Below, in pieces: positions 8,341 to 16,676 of a DNA stretch of 64,000 nt. This stretch comes from Thermohalobaculum xanthum (GTDB lineage: Bacteria > Pseudomonadota > Alphaproteobacteria > Rhodobacterales > Rhodobacteraceae): assembly GCF_016623495.1 (NCBI RefSeq), contig NZ_JAEHHL010000001.1:620001-684000 (forward strand), read 5' to 3'. The notes beneath the pieces were generated by a model. The model was not told the origin of the DNA. It did not search any database and saw only the letters and a program-made list of their open reading frames with translations. Position 1 is the stretch's first letter; the number at the start of each line of letters is the position of its first letter. Made by a program: the position numbers and the translations under genes.

Positions 8341-9410
8341 AACCGGCCGCCGATGCCAGCCTGGCGCTCGACACGCAAAGCGGCCAAGGTGCACCGGCCG
8401 CCCGCCCCGGCGGCCTCACGCCCCCCGAGAAGGCGGCCGTGATCATCGGGGCGCTGGGTGCCGAGGCCGCGGGCCCGCTGCTCGAGCTGATGGACGAGGC
8501 CGCGCTGCACGCTTTCACAGCCGCCATGTCGCGCCTGCGCAAGGTGGATGCGCGGGACGTGCGCGAGACGATTGCCGAGTTCCTCGACGCGCTAGGTGGT
8601 TACGATACCACCGTGCGCGGCGGGATCAGCCAGGTGCGCGAGGTGCTCGGGCCCCATGTCAACGAGGCGCTGCTCGGCCGGCTGATCGACAGTGCCGAGA
8701 CGCCGTCCCCCGAGAATGTCTGGAAGAAGCTCGCCAAGGTCGGTGAGGACGCGCTCGCCGAGTTCCTGATGAGCGAGCATCCGCAAACCGCTGCCGTCAT
8801 TCTTTCCAAGCTGGGAGCAGATCATGCCGCGAAAATCCTCAACCGCTTCGACCCCGACCGGGCCAGGGATGTCGTGATGGGCATCACCCGTGCCTCGAGC
8901 CTCGACCCGAGTGTGATCGAGGAGATCGGCGCATCGGTGAGCCGCGAGCTTCTCCGTGGGCAGCTGGGTGGTGGCGCCCGGAGCAATCCGGCCGAGCGCG
9001 TGGGATCGATCCTCGACTATACGAGCACCGAACTGCGCGACCACGTCCTTGGGTACATCGAAACCTCGCAGCCGACCTTCGCCGCCGAAGTGCGACGCAA
9101 GATGTTCACGTTCGAGGACATCCCCGCGCGCATCGAGCCGCGCGACGCCACGATGCTGATGCGCGAGGTCGACCCTGAGACCTTGCTGAAGGCGATGCGC
9201 CATGCGATCGACAATGATTCAGCGACCGTCGACTTCCTTCTCCGGAACATCTCGAGCCGCATGGCAGACCAGATGCGGCAGGATCTGGCAGAGATCGGCC
9301 GGCTGCGCCGAAAGGATGGCGAGGCGGCCCAGTCCGAGGTCGTCGCCACCATCCGCGCCCTGGAGGCGGCCGGTCGCCTCAAGCTCACCCCACCTGAGGA
9401 GGAGCATTAG
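8337..9410 (+). CDS. fliG: Flagellar motor switch protein FliG
   Basis: This 357-residue rotor protein couples the MS-ring to the stator. It has an N-terminal domain (about 20-120, starting PPEKAAVIIGALGAEAAGPLLE), a middle domain (about 130-235, with LAEFLMSEHPQTAAVILSKL, the EHPQ motif) and a C-terminal torque domain (about 240-345). The torque helix carries alternating charges around MADQMRQDLAEIGRLRRKDGE, the face that meets MotA. The ATG overlaps the fliP stop by 4 bases. It is the last gene of the fliF operon. Confidence 0.95.
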   Translation: MKPAADASLALDTQSGQGAPAARPGGLTPPEKAAVIIGALGAEAAGPLLELMDEAALHAFTAAMSRLRKVDARDVRETIAEFLDALGGYDTTVRGGISQVREVLGPHVNEALLGRLIDSAETPSPENVWKKLAKVGEDALAEFLMSEHPQTAAVILSKLGADHAAKILNRFDPDRARDVVMGITRASSLDPSVIEEIGASVSRELLRGQLGGGARSNPAERVGSILDYTSTELRDHVLGYIETSQPTFAAEVRRKMFTFEDIPARIEPRDATMLMREVDPETLLKAMRHAIDNDSATVDFLLRNISSRMADQMRQDLAEIGRLRRKDGEAAQSEVVATIRALEAAGRLKLTPPEEEH

Positions 9411-9415
9411 ACCAG

Positions 9416-9466
9416 CCGGGCGCCGCGGGTCAGGCATTCTCGTCACGGCAACCGCGGCACGCCCGG
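9416..9466 (+). terminator. Possible stem-loop after fliG
   Basis: CCGGGCG at 9416 pairs with CGCCCGG at 9460, and an inner CCGCGG pair follows after a two-base bulge. This gives about 13 pairs with a long loop, starting 6 bases after the fliG stop. There is no run of T, so it may be a Rho-dependent or RNA-stabilising hairpin rather than a simple terminator. Confidence 0.35.
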
Positions 9467-9702
9467 CGCCGATCACGCGCGCCGACAAGGTTTCGCCATC
9501 GCGCCGCCCGGTTCCTGTCCGAGATGAGGCGAAATTGGCTTATTTAGAGACAGAAGTTAATGAAACCACAAGGATTTGTTGACTGTAGAGGCAATTGACG
9601 GTACGGCTTGATGGAGTGTCCGGTGACGTCGGAGGGGGCGATGCGTCACTTCGAAACATTGCTCTGCGTGTAGGTTGTGTTGCGGTCTCTGAGAGTTCGT
9701 CA

Positions 9703-10392
9703 ATGAATACCAAGTTTGATGGTGTTGGCGCCGCGGTTGCGCCTGTCGGTTTCGTCAAGTCAGAACTCTCCCGGGACAAAGCGCACCGGATCCCGCATCC
9801 CGGTACACTGGGCCGAGCAGTGAAGCGTGGATGCGACATCGTCTTCGCGGTTCTTGCGCTTCCGATCGTGCTGCTCGCGGCACTTGCTCTCCTCGTCGCG
9901 AACCCGTTCTGGAACCCCGGGCCGGTCCTCTTCCGGCAGACCCGGATGGGCCGGAACTGTCGCCCCTTCACTGCGCTCAAGTTCCGCAGCATGCGCGAGA
10001 CATCAAAAGCGACGCGCGGCCCCGGCGACCCCGTCGAGCACGACCGCATCACGCCGCTCGGACGCTTCCTGCGCCGCAGCCGGATCGACGAGATCCCGCA
10101 GTTCATCAACATCCTCAGGGGCGACATGAGCCTGATCGGCCCTCGCCCCGACTTCTGGGACCATGCCGTCCATTTCGTCGACAGCGTGCCGGGCTACCAG
10201 GCGCGCCATGTCGTGAGGCCCGGCATCACCGGCCTCGCGCAGGTGCATCTCGGCTATGCCGAGGGCCTCGAGGCGACATTCAAGAAGGTCAGGTACGACC
10301 TTGAATACATCCAGAAAATGAGCCCAAAAATTGAACTCCACGTGCTCTGGCGCACGGTGATGGTGGTGACCACGGGCTTCGGCGCGCGCTGA
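9703..10392 (+). CDS. Undecaprenyl-phosphate sugar phosphotransferase (bacterial sugar transferase family)
   Basis: This is a 229-residue initiating glycosyltransferase of the ExoY/WcaJ type, which would move a sugar phosphate onto undecaprenyl phosphate to start an exopolysaccharide or adhesin. It has a single membrane segment (about residues 45-68) followed by the catalytic block: MGRNCRPFTALKFRSMRE, then RIDEIPQFINILRGDMSLIGPRP and RPGITGLAQV, all family signatures. No other polysaccharide genes adjoin it, so its product is unknown. The region before it (9530-9700) is more AT-rich than its surroundings and may hold the promoter. A TTG at 9595 would add 36 residues. Confidence 0.85.
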   Translation: MNTKFDGVGAAVAPVGFVKSELSRDKAHRIPHPGTLGRAVKRGCDIVFAVLALPIVLLAALALLVANPFWNPGPVLFRQTRMGRNCRPFTALKFRSMRETSKATRGPGDPVEHDRITPLGRFLRRSRIDEIPQFINILRGDMSLIGPRPDFWDHAVHFVDSVPGYQARHVVRPGITGLAQVHLGYAEGLEATFKKVRYDLEYIQKMSPKIELHVLWRTVMVVTTGFGAR

Positions 10393-10402
10393 TCGGTGCT
10401 CG

Positions 10403-11554
10403 TCAGGGCGCCAGCACTGCGGACAACTCCTCCACGGTCAGAGCCACGGGATTTCCCTTCATCGAGGACGAGGCCCCCGACGCCTCGGCGATCGCAGCGA
10501 CATCGCCCGGCCTGATCCCCATCGCCACGATGCCGGGCACGCCTGCCGCGTCGACGAGGCGCTCCAGCGTCGCGAACGCCTCGCTTTCAGCACCGCCCAG
10601 CGCTCCCGCGATCGCCCGCCGCAAATCCGCGAGCCGGGCGAGCGACCGGTCCCCCGGAGCGCGGCGCGACAAGGCTGCCTCGTTCGCGACAAGAACGCGG
10701 GGCAGAAGCCGTCCACAGATCGCGCCATGCGCAGCGCCGGTCCGCCCGCCGATGACGCCAGCGAGCCCATGCACCGCACCGAGCTTGGCGTTCGCGAGCG
10801 CGAGACCGCCGCACAGGCTGACCCATGCCATCTCGCGCCGCGCCTCGCGGTCGTCGGGGCGCTCGAGAACCCGCGGCAAGGCCTCGAGCCCGCGGGGGAT
10901 CGCGGCCTCGCACAGCGCGTCGGTCAGGGGCGTCGCAAAAGGCGAGAGCCACGGCTCGATCACCTGCGTCAGCGCATCGAGCCCGGTCGCCGCCGTCACC
11001 GCGCGCGACAATCCCAGCGTCAGGTCCGGGTCGACCAGCGCCAGCCGTGGCAACAGCCGCGCATCGCGCAGCGAGACCTTGCGCCCATGCTCCGGCACGC
11101 CGATCACCGCGTTGCGCGTGACCTCGGCGCCCGTGCCGGCCGTCGTCGGAACGGCGATCAGGACGGGCGGCGTCGAGGTAAGCGGCAACCCCCGCCCCAC
11201 GACCTCGAGGTGATCGAGCACGGCACCCGGCTCGTGCACAAGGCCCGCAACCGCCTTGGCCGCGTCGATCGCGGATCCGCCACCGACGCCGATCACCGCG
11301 TCTGGCCCGAAGCCACGCGCCACCTCGACCGCTGCATCGAGCATCCCGAGATCCGGCTCGCCCGGCGTCGCGATCACCTCGACGCCAAGGCCGCGGGCCG
11401 CAAGCGCCTCGGTCAGCCAGGCGGCCCTACCGGGCGTCCTCCCGCAGACCACCAGCGCCCTGCCCCCGGCCGCCGCGGCTGCCTCGACAGCATCGCGCGC
11501 GACACCAGGTCCGAAGCGGATCTCGCCGGCGGTGGCGAATGACCAGGCGCTCAC
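10403..11554 (-). CDS. Iron-containing alcohol dehydrogenase
   Basis: This is a 383-residue NAD(P)-dependent type III alcohol dehydrogenase. The N-terminal Rossmann-like half carries [17 protein letters not shown] (about residues 85-101) and [16 protein letters not shown]. The C-terminal helical half carries the metal ligands in [13 protein letters not shown] and [18 protein letters not shown]. The GTG start overlaps the glpK stop in GTGA, so the two are cotranscribed. A glycerol-linked role, for example on glycerol or a small aldehyde, is possible from this context, but the family has broad substrates and none can be read from sequence. Confidence 0.88.
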   Translation of the reverse strand: MSAWSFATAGEIRFGPGVARDAVEAAAAAGGRALVVCGRTPGRAAWLTEALAARGLGVEVIATPGEPDLGMLDAAVEVARGFGPDAVIGVGGGSAIDAAKAVAGLVHEPGAVLDHLEVVGRGLPLTSTPPVLIAVPTTAGTGAEVTRNAVIGVPEHGRKVSLRDARLLPRLALVDPDLTLGLSRAVTAATGLDALTQVIEPWLSPFATPLTDALCEAAIPRGLEALPRVLERPDDREARREMAWVSLCGGLALANAKLGAVHGLAGVIGGRTGAAHGAICGRLLPRVLVANEAALSRRAPGDRSLARLADLRRAIAGALGGAESEAFATLERLVDAAGVPGIVAMGIRPGDVAAIAEASGASSSMKGNPVALTVEELSAVLAP

Positions 11555-13035
11555 CGGCTCAGCGTGCGGCGCACCGCATCCTTCCATCCCGCGTACTTGG
11601 CGTCGCGTGTCGCCGGCTCCATTGCCGGCTCGAAGCGGCGGTCCAGCGCCCAGTTGGCCGCGAACTCGTCCATGCCCGGATAGACGCCGGCCTTCATCCC
11701 CGCGAGCCAGGCCGCGCCCAGCGCGGTGGTCTCGGGGATCTTTGGCCGGTCCACCGGCGCCCCGAGGATGTCGGCCAGGAACTGCATGGCGAAATCCGAC
11801 GCGGTCATGCCGCCATCGACCCGCAGCACCGTGTCTGACGCGCCCGCCCAGTCTCGGCACATCGCCTCGAGCAGGTCGCGCGTCTGGTAGCCGACGCTCT
11901 CGAGCGCGGCGCGCGCCAGTTCGGCCGGCCCCGTTCCGCGGGTGATCCCGTAGATCGCGCCCCGGCAATCGGCATCCCAGTACGGCGCCCCGAGCCCGGT
12001 GAAGGCCGGAACGAGATAGACCGCCTGCATCGGGTCCGCGGCCTCGGCCAGCGCCTGGGTCTCGGCCGCCTCGCGGATCATCTTGAGGCCGTCACGAAGC
12101 CACTGCACCACCGCGCCGGCGATGAAGATCGAGCCCTCAAGCGCGTAGGTGGGCACACCATCGAGTTGGTAGGCGATCGTCGTCAGCAGACGGTTCTCCG
12201 ACGCGACCGGCTCGGCCCCGGTATTGAGCAAGGCAAAGCATCCCGTGCCATAGGTCGACTTCATCATGCCGGGCTGGAAACAGGCCTGCCCCACCGTCGC
12301 CGCCTGCTGATCGCCCGCGACGCCGCTGATCGGGATCGGCCGGCCAAACAGGTCGGCGCGCGTGTGGCCGAAATCGGCGGCGCTGTCGCGCACCTCGGGC
12401 AGCATGCCGGCGGGAATGTCCAGCAACTGCAACAGGTCGTCTTCCCAGCGCCCCTCGCGGATGTTGTAGAGCATGGTGCGCGCGGCATTGGTGGCGTCGG
12501 TGGCATGCACCGCGCCGCCCGTGAGCCGCCAGATCAGATAGGTGTCGATCGTTCCGAAAACCAGCTCGCCCCGCCGCGCCCGCGCGCGGTTGTCGTCTTG
12601 GTCGAGGATCCACGCGAGCTTGGTCGCCGAGAAATAGGGGTCCAGCAGCAGCCCCGTCTTGTGCGTGACCATCGGCTCGTGCCCCTCGGCCTTGAGCCGC
12701 TGGCAGAACTCCGATGTCCGACGATCCTGCCAGACGATGGCGCGATGCACGGGGCGCCCGCTCGCGCGCTCCCAGACCACGACCGTTTCGCGCTGATTGG
12801 TGATGCCGATGGCTGCGATATGATGGTGCGCGACCTCGGCGCGTTCGATCGCGGCGCGGCAGGTCGCGGCGGTCGTCGACCAGATGTCGGCCGGGTCGTG
12901 CTCGACCCAGCCCGAGCGCGGAAAATGCTGCGCGAACTCCTCCTGCCCCACGGCAACGGGCTGCAACCGAGGATCGAACACGATCGCCCGGCTCGAAGTG
13001 GTGCCCTGGTCGATGGCAAGGATGTGATCTGACAC
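11551..13035 (-). CDS. glpK: Glycerol kinase
   Basis: This is a 494-residue FGGY-family kinase that makes sn-glycerol 3-phosphate from glycerol and ATP. It has the N-terminal phosphate loop ([16 protein letters not shown]), [19 protein letters not shown], the catalytic Asp region [22 protein letters not shown], and the FGGY signature region [20 protein letters not shown]. Length is normal for GlpK. It starts with GTG after a GGGAGGGAG ribosome site. No glpF or glpD is nearby, and the following gene is an alcohol dehydrogenase in the same operon. Confidence 0.95.
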   Translation of the reverse strand: MSDHILAIDQGTTSSRAIVFDPRLQPVAVGQEEFAQHFPRSGWVEHDPADIWSTTAATCRAAIERAEVAHHHIAAIGITNQRETVVVWERASGRPVHRAIVWQDRRTSEFCQRLKAEGHEPMVTHKTGLLLDPYFSATKLAWILDQDDNRARARRGELVFGTIDTYLIWRLTGGAVHATDATNAARTMLYNIREGRWEDDLLQLLDIPAGMLPEVRDSAADFGHTRADLFGRPIPISGVAGDQQAATVGQACFQPGMMKSTYGTGCFALLNTGAEPVASENRLLTTIAYQLDGVPTYALEGSIFIAGAVVQWLRDGLKMIREAAETQALAEAADPMQAVYLVPAFTGLGAPYWDADCRGAIYGITRGTGPAELARAALESVGYQTRDLLEAMCRDWAGASDTVLRVDGGMTASDFAMQFLADILGAPVDRPKIPETTALGAAWLAGMKAGVYPGMDEFAANWALDRRFEPAMEPATRDAKYAGWKDAVRRTLSR

Positions 13036-13127
13036 CGCGTCTCCCTCCCGACTGTGTTGTTGGCCGGAGGGTGCAGGCCGCGAGCGGCCACTGTCAACGG
13101 GCGTGGGCCGTCGCGGCTCGCGGGGGA

Positions 13128-13532
13128 TCAGCCGCCAGTGAGAGCCCGCGTCAGCCACAGCCCCGAAAGCGCGGCGCTCGCGGTCAGCACCATCCCCCAA
13201 CCCACGTCGACCACAACCATCTGCCAGGTCCAGCCCCGCAGGGTGGCGAAGTTCGTCGCCTCGTAGGTGCCATAGGCGAGGAAACCCAGCAGCGCGGCGT
13301 TCAGCGCCGCTGTCGACCATTCCCCGCTGCGCCAGGCCGGCAGCGATGCGAACCAGAGAATGCCGCCAACATAGAGCAGGTAGAACGCCGCCGCCGGCCC
13401 AAGCCGCACTTCGTCGGCAAGCAGATCGCCGACCTCGCGCTCGAACAGCGGGCGCATGACCAGCTTCAGCCAGATCGCATCGACGGCCAGAAAGACCGTT
13501 GCCGTCGTCAGGTAAAGCACGATGTAGTGCAC
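13128..13532 (-). CDS. DUF2177 family membrane protein
   Basis: This is a 134-residue integral membrane protein with four predicted helices, starting [22 protein letters not shown]. The motifs [29 protein letters not shown] and VDVGWGMVL identify the DUF2177 family, whose function is unknown. It lies 92 bases upstream of glpK on the same strand and faces the AAA+ gene across 190 bases that hold an FNR-like site, so that site could affect either gene. Confidence 0.85.
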   Translation of the reverse strand: MHYIVLYLTTATVFLAVDAIWLKLVMRPLFEREVGDLLADEVRLGPAAAFYLLYVGGILWFASLPAWRSGEWSTAALNAALLGFLAYGTYEATNFATLRGWTWQMVVVDVGWGMVLTASAALSGLWLTRALTGG

Positions 13533-13668
13533 TGCATCCTCCCTGCCCGCCGCTTTCGGCTGGTTTGCCAGCTAGTGCTCTTGCCCGGCCGTGCGAGTCG
13601 CGAGCGCAGAAAAACCAAACCCGCCGCGCGACGCTGCATATGAGCCACTTCGGCACAAAAACCCCGGC

Positions 13669-13711
13669 TTGACCTGCGTCAACGATTTCCACGCGGGCCC
13701 GCGCCTATAGT
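13669..13711 (+). promoter_or_regulatory. FNR-type class II promoter: TTGAC-N4-GTCAA box plus -10 element
   Basis: A perfect 5-4-5 palindrome TTGACCTGCGTCAA (13669-13682, centre 13675.5) is followed by TATAGT at 13706-13711. Taking the start of transcription at about 13717, the palindrome is centred at -41.5, the position used by FNR/CRP-family activators at class II promoters. The sequence is one base per arm from the FNR consensus TTGAT-N4-ATCAA and fits FnrL-type boxes of Rhodobacterales. Control by FnrL, or by a Dnr/NnrR relative, is inferred. Confidence 0.6.
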
Positions 13712-13769
13712 CCTTGCGAGAGTGGAAAGGGCCCCGCACGGGTCCGACGAGGGTGGAGCGTATCAGCCG

Positions 13770-15635
13770 ATGCGGCGTGAAGAGACCGGGATCGCCCCGG
13801 CGCAGGGCGGAAAGCCGTTTCCCGCCCCGTTGTGGCTCAGACGGATCGAGCTCGATCTGGCGGTGCGCTCGCAGTTCGCCGTCTCGGGCAATATCCGAGA
13901 CCTTTTCGCGGTCGACGGACCCCGCGGTCCGCAGTTCCTGCCCGCCGCCGATGCGCTGTGGTCAATGCTCGAACCGCGCGGCTTCGCGGGGCTCTTGGTG
14001 CACGATCCGCTGGTGGGCATGCAGCTTCATCCCGGTGCCAGCTGCGCGGTCGCCGGCGCGCTAGGCACGGCGGGTGTCGAGCTTGGCGGACCCGGCCGCG
14101 ATCTTGGGCGGCTCGCCCACGACCTTCTCAGGATCGCCGAACTTGCAACGCCGCCGGTGGCCGTCCTGCTCGACTATGCCTCGCATCTCTGCGCCGGCGA
14201 GCCGCAAGCAGGCACCGCCCGCGAGGATTTCTTCATCGCGCTCGACAAGATGTCCCATGCCCTCGGCGCCCCGCGCGAGCAGCGCGCCGACGGCAGGCCG
14301 CCGGCCCGCAACCCGATCATCTGGCTGCTCAAGGGCCCGCACGATCTGCCCGACTGGTTCGTCATCGGCAACGAGGCCATCAGCCGCGTGACCGCCGACC
14401 TGCCGGACATCGAGGAGCGCTACCTGATGGCGGCCACGCGCGCCGCGCAGTTCCGTGACTACCGCAGCCTCTCGTCGGCCGATGTCTCGAAGGCGCTCGA
14501 GCAATATGCGCTCGAGACCGAGGGCATGACGCTGCGAGCCGTCCACGCGATCAGCGAACTTGCGCGCGCCGAAGGGATTGGGCTCGCGCAGGTCTCCGAC
14601 GCCGTGCGCGCCTACCGCGTCGGCACGCCGCGCAACCCGTGGAGCTCCGGCATCGTGCGCAGGCGCATCGGCGAGGGGGCCGAGATCCTGGGCCGGCGCG
14701 TCAAGGGCCAGCCCAACGCCCTGCGCAAGACCATCGACATCCTGACGCGCTCGGTGATGGGCCTCAGCGGCGCGCAGACCTCGAGCCGCCACAACCGGCC
14801 ACGGGGCGTGCTCTTCTTCGCGGGCCCCACCGGCGTGGGCAAGACCGAGCTCGCCAAGTCGGTGACCGAGCTCCTGTTCGGCGACGAGACCGCCTATCAC
14901 CGCTTCGACATGTCCGAGTTCAGCTCCGAGAACTCGGAAAGCCGCCTGATCGGCGCGCCACCGGGCTATGCGGGCTACCAGGCGGGGGGCGAGCTCGTGA
15001 ACGCGGCGCGCTCGCGCCCCTTCAGCGTCTTCCTCTTCGACGAGATCGAGAAGGCGCACCCGCGTATCCTCGACAAGTTCCTGCAGATCGTCGACGAGGG
15101 CCGCCTCACCGACCAGCGCGGCGAGACGGTCACCTTCTCCGAGTCGCTCATCATCTTCACCTCGAACATGGGGATCGTGGGCGACGACCGGACCAACAAC
15201 ATGGCGATGAACGTGCTGCCCTCGGACAGCTACGAGGAGATGGAGCACAAGATCGTGACCGCGATCCGCGACCATTTCCGCATCCACCTCAAGCGACCCG
15301 AGCTCATCAACCGCATCGGCCAGAACATCATCATCTTCGAATTCATACGGGCCAGCACGGCGCTGATGATCTTCGAGAGCATCATGAAGCGCGTGCTGAT
15401 CGCCGTGCGCGAGGAGCATGGCGTCGCCATCGACTTCACCGAAAAGGCGCTCTCCGAGATTGAAGAGCTCTGCACCTACGACCTCTTCGACGGCGGCCGC
15501 GGCATCGGCAACCGGGTCGAGACGGTCTTCGTCAACCCGCTTGCCCACGCGCTTTTCGACCGCCCCGATGCGCGGTCCCTCAAGATCACGGGCCTCGACC
15601 ACAGCGGCCCCGAAATCCGCCTCGTCTGCGCCTGA
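13770..15635 (+). CDS. Tandem AAA+ ATPase, ClpB-like second module, degenerate first module
   Basis: This is a 621-residue protein. The C-terminal half is an AAA_2/ClpB-D2-type motor: Walker A GPTGVGKTELAKS (about residue 351), a pore-loop-like GAPPGYAGYQAGG, Walker B VFLFDEIEKAHP (about 420), sensor 1 IIFTSNMG, and the arginine finger in LKRPELINRIGQN. The first 300 residues look like an AAA fold without a P-loop: LLVHDPLVGM stands where Walker A should be, LLDYASHL replaces Walker B, and LPDWFVIGNE plus LPDIEERYLMA resemble sensor and lid segments. There is no ClpN, M-domain or protease-binding loop, so it is not ClpA, ClpB or ClpC. I start at ATG 13770; GTG 13722 lies almost on the predicted transcript start. 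Confidence 0.8.
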   Translation: MRREETGIAPAQGGKPFPAPLWLRRIELDLAVRSQFAVSGNIRDLFAVDGPRGPQFLPAADALWSMLEPRGFAGLLVHDPLVGMQLHPGASCAVAGALGTAGVELGGPGRDLGRLAHDLLRIAELATPPVAVLLDYASHLCAGEPQAGTAREDFFIALDKMSHALGAPREQRADGRPPARNPIIWLLKGPHDLPDWFVIGNEAISRVTADLPDIEERYLMAATRAAQFRDYRSLSSADVSKALEQYALETEGMTLRAVHAISELARAEGIGLAQVSDAVRAYRVGTPRNPWSSGIVRRRIGEGAEILGRRVKGQPNALRKTIDILTRSVMGLSGAQTSSRHNRPRGVLFFAGPTGVGKTELAKSVTELLFGDETAYHRFDMSEFSSENSESRLIGAPPGYAGYQAGGELVNAARSRPFSVFLFDEIEKAHPRILDKFLQIVDEGRLTDQRGETVTFSESLIIFTSNMGIVGDDRTNNMAMNVLPSDSYEEMEHKIVTAIRDHFRIHLKRPELINRIGQNIIIFEFIRASTALMIFESIMKRVLIAVREEHGVAIDFTEKALSEIEELCTYDLFDGGRGIGNRVETVFVNPLAHALFDRPDARSLKITGLDHSGPEIRLVCA

Positions 15636-15725
15636 AACCCGGCGGCCTCTGCCGACAAGGCTTCCCTGCGGCGCGGGACGTGATAGGTTCGCGCGCCCGG
15701 GAACCCAAGCGCGGAGCGCAGCGCG

Positions 15726-16622
15726 ATGCAGGACATGACAGGCACGGACGCGTTCGAACCCATCGGGAACGACCCGGCTGGGGACGATCTGCCCTCGATC
15801 CTGCGCGGCGCGCCCGACGGGCTCGAGTTCCGCAAGCTCAGGAAACGCATCATCCGCCAGACGCGCGAGGCGATCGATGCCTATGGCATGGTCACGCCGG
15901 GGGCTCGCTGGCTCGTGTGTCTCTCGGGCGGCAAGGACAGCTACACGCTGCTCGCCGCGCTGATAGAGTTGCAGTGGCGCGGCCTCCTGCCGGTCGAGTT
16001 GCTCGCCTGCAATCTCGACCAGGGCCAGCCCGGCTTTCCCGCGACCGTGCTGCCGGAATTCCTGGCCTCGCACGCGATCCCCCACCGGATCGAGTATCGC
16101 GACACCTATTCCATCATCACCGAGAAGGTGCCCTCGACCAAGACCTACTGCGCGCTCTGCTCGCGCCTGCGTCGGGGCCATCTCTACCGCATCGCGCGCG
16201 AGGAGGGCTGCGAGGCAATCGTGCTCGGCCACCATCGCGACGACATCCTCGAGACTTTCATGCTCAATCTCTTCCACGGCGGCCGGCTTGCGGCGATGCC
16301 GCCGAAGCTCGTGAACGAGGACGGCGACCTGATGGTCCTGCGCCCGCTCGCCCATGTCGCCGAGGCCGACTGCGACCGTTTCGCGCGGGCGATGTCGTTC
16401 CCGATCATTCCCTGCGATCTCTGCGGCAGCCAGGAGGGGCTGCAGCGCGCGCAGGTCAAGGCACTGCTCGACCAGTGGGAGGCACGCACCCCCGGCCGCC
16501 GGCAGGTGATGTTCAAGGCCCTGACGAATGTCAGGCCAAGCCACCTCGCGGACCCCACGCTGTTCGACTTCGCGGGCCTCGCGCCGGCCAGCGCAGACCC
16601 GCGCGACCCGGAAACCCCTTGA
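15726..16622 (+). CDS. ttcA: tRNA 2-thiocytidine synthetase TtcA
   Basis: This 298-residue PP-loop ATPase thiolates C32 of certain tRNAs using an iron-sulfur cluster. It has the PP-loop motif [15 protein letters not shown] (about residue 65), the first CxxC pair [10 protein letters not shown], the signature [16 protein letters not shown] and a second CxxC pair in [15 protein letters not shown]. All four cluster and catalytic cysteines are present. It follows the AAA+ gene by 90 bases with no terminator, so it may share the FNR-type promoter. Confidence 0.94.
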   Translation: MQDMTGTDAFEPIGNDPAGDDLPSILRGAPDGLEFRKLRKRIIRQTREAIDAYGMVTPGARWLVCLSGGKDSYTLLAALIELQWRGLLPVELLACNLDQGQPGFPATVLPEFLASHAIPHRIEYRDTYSIITEKVPSTKTYCALCSRLRRGHLYRIAREEGCEAIVLGHHRDDILETFMLNLFHGGRLAAMPPKLVNEDGDLMVLRPLAHVAEADCDRFARAMSFPIIPCDLCGSQEGLQRAQVKALLDQWEARTPGRRQVMFKALTNVRPSHLADPTLFDFAGLAPASADPRDPETP

Positions 16623-16676
16623 CCTTCCGCGCCGGTCCCTGTTGAACCGCCCCGGTGATATGAGACGGAGTCCCTG

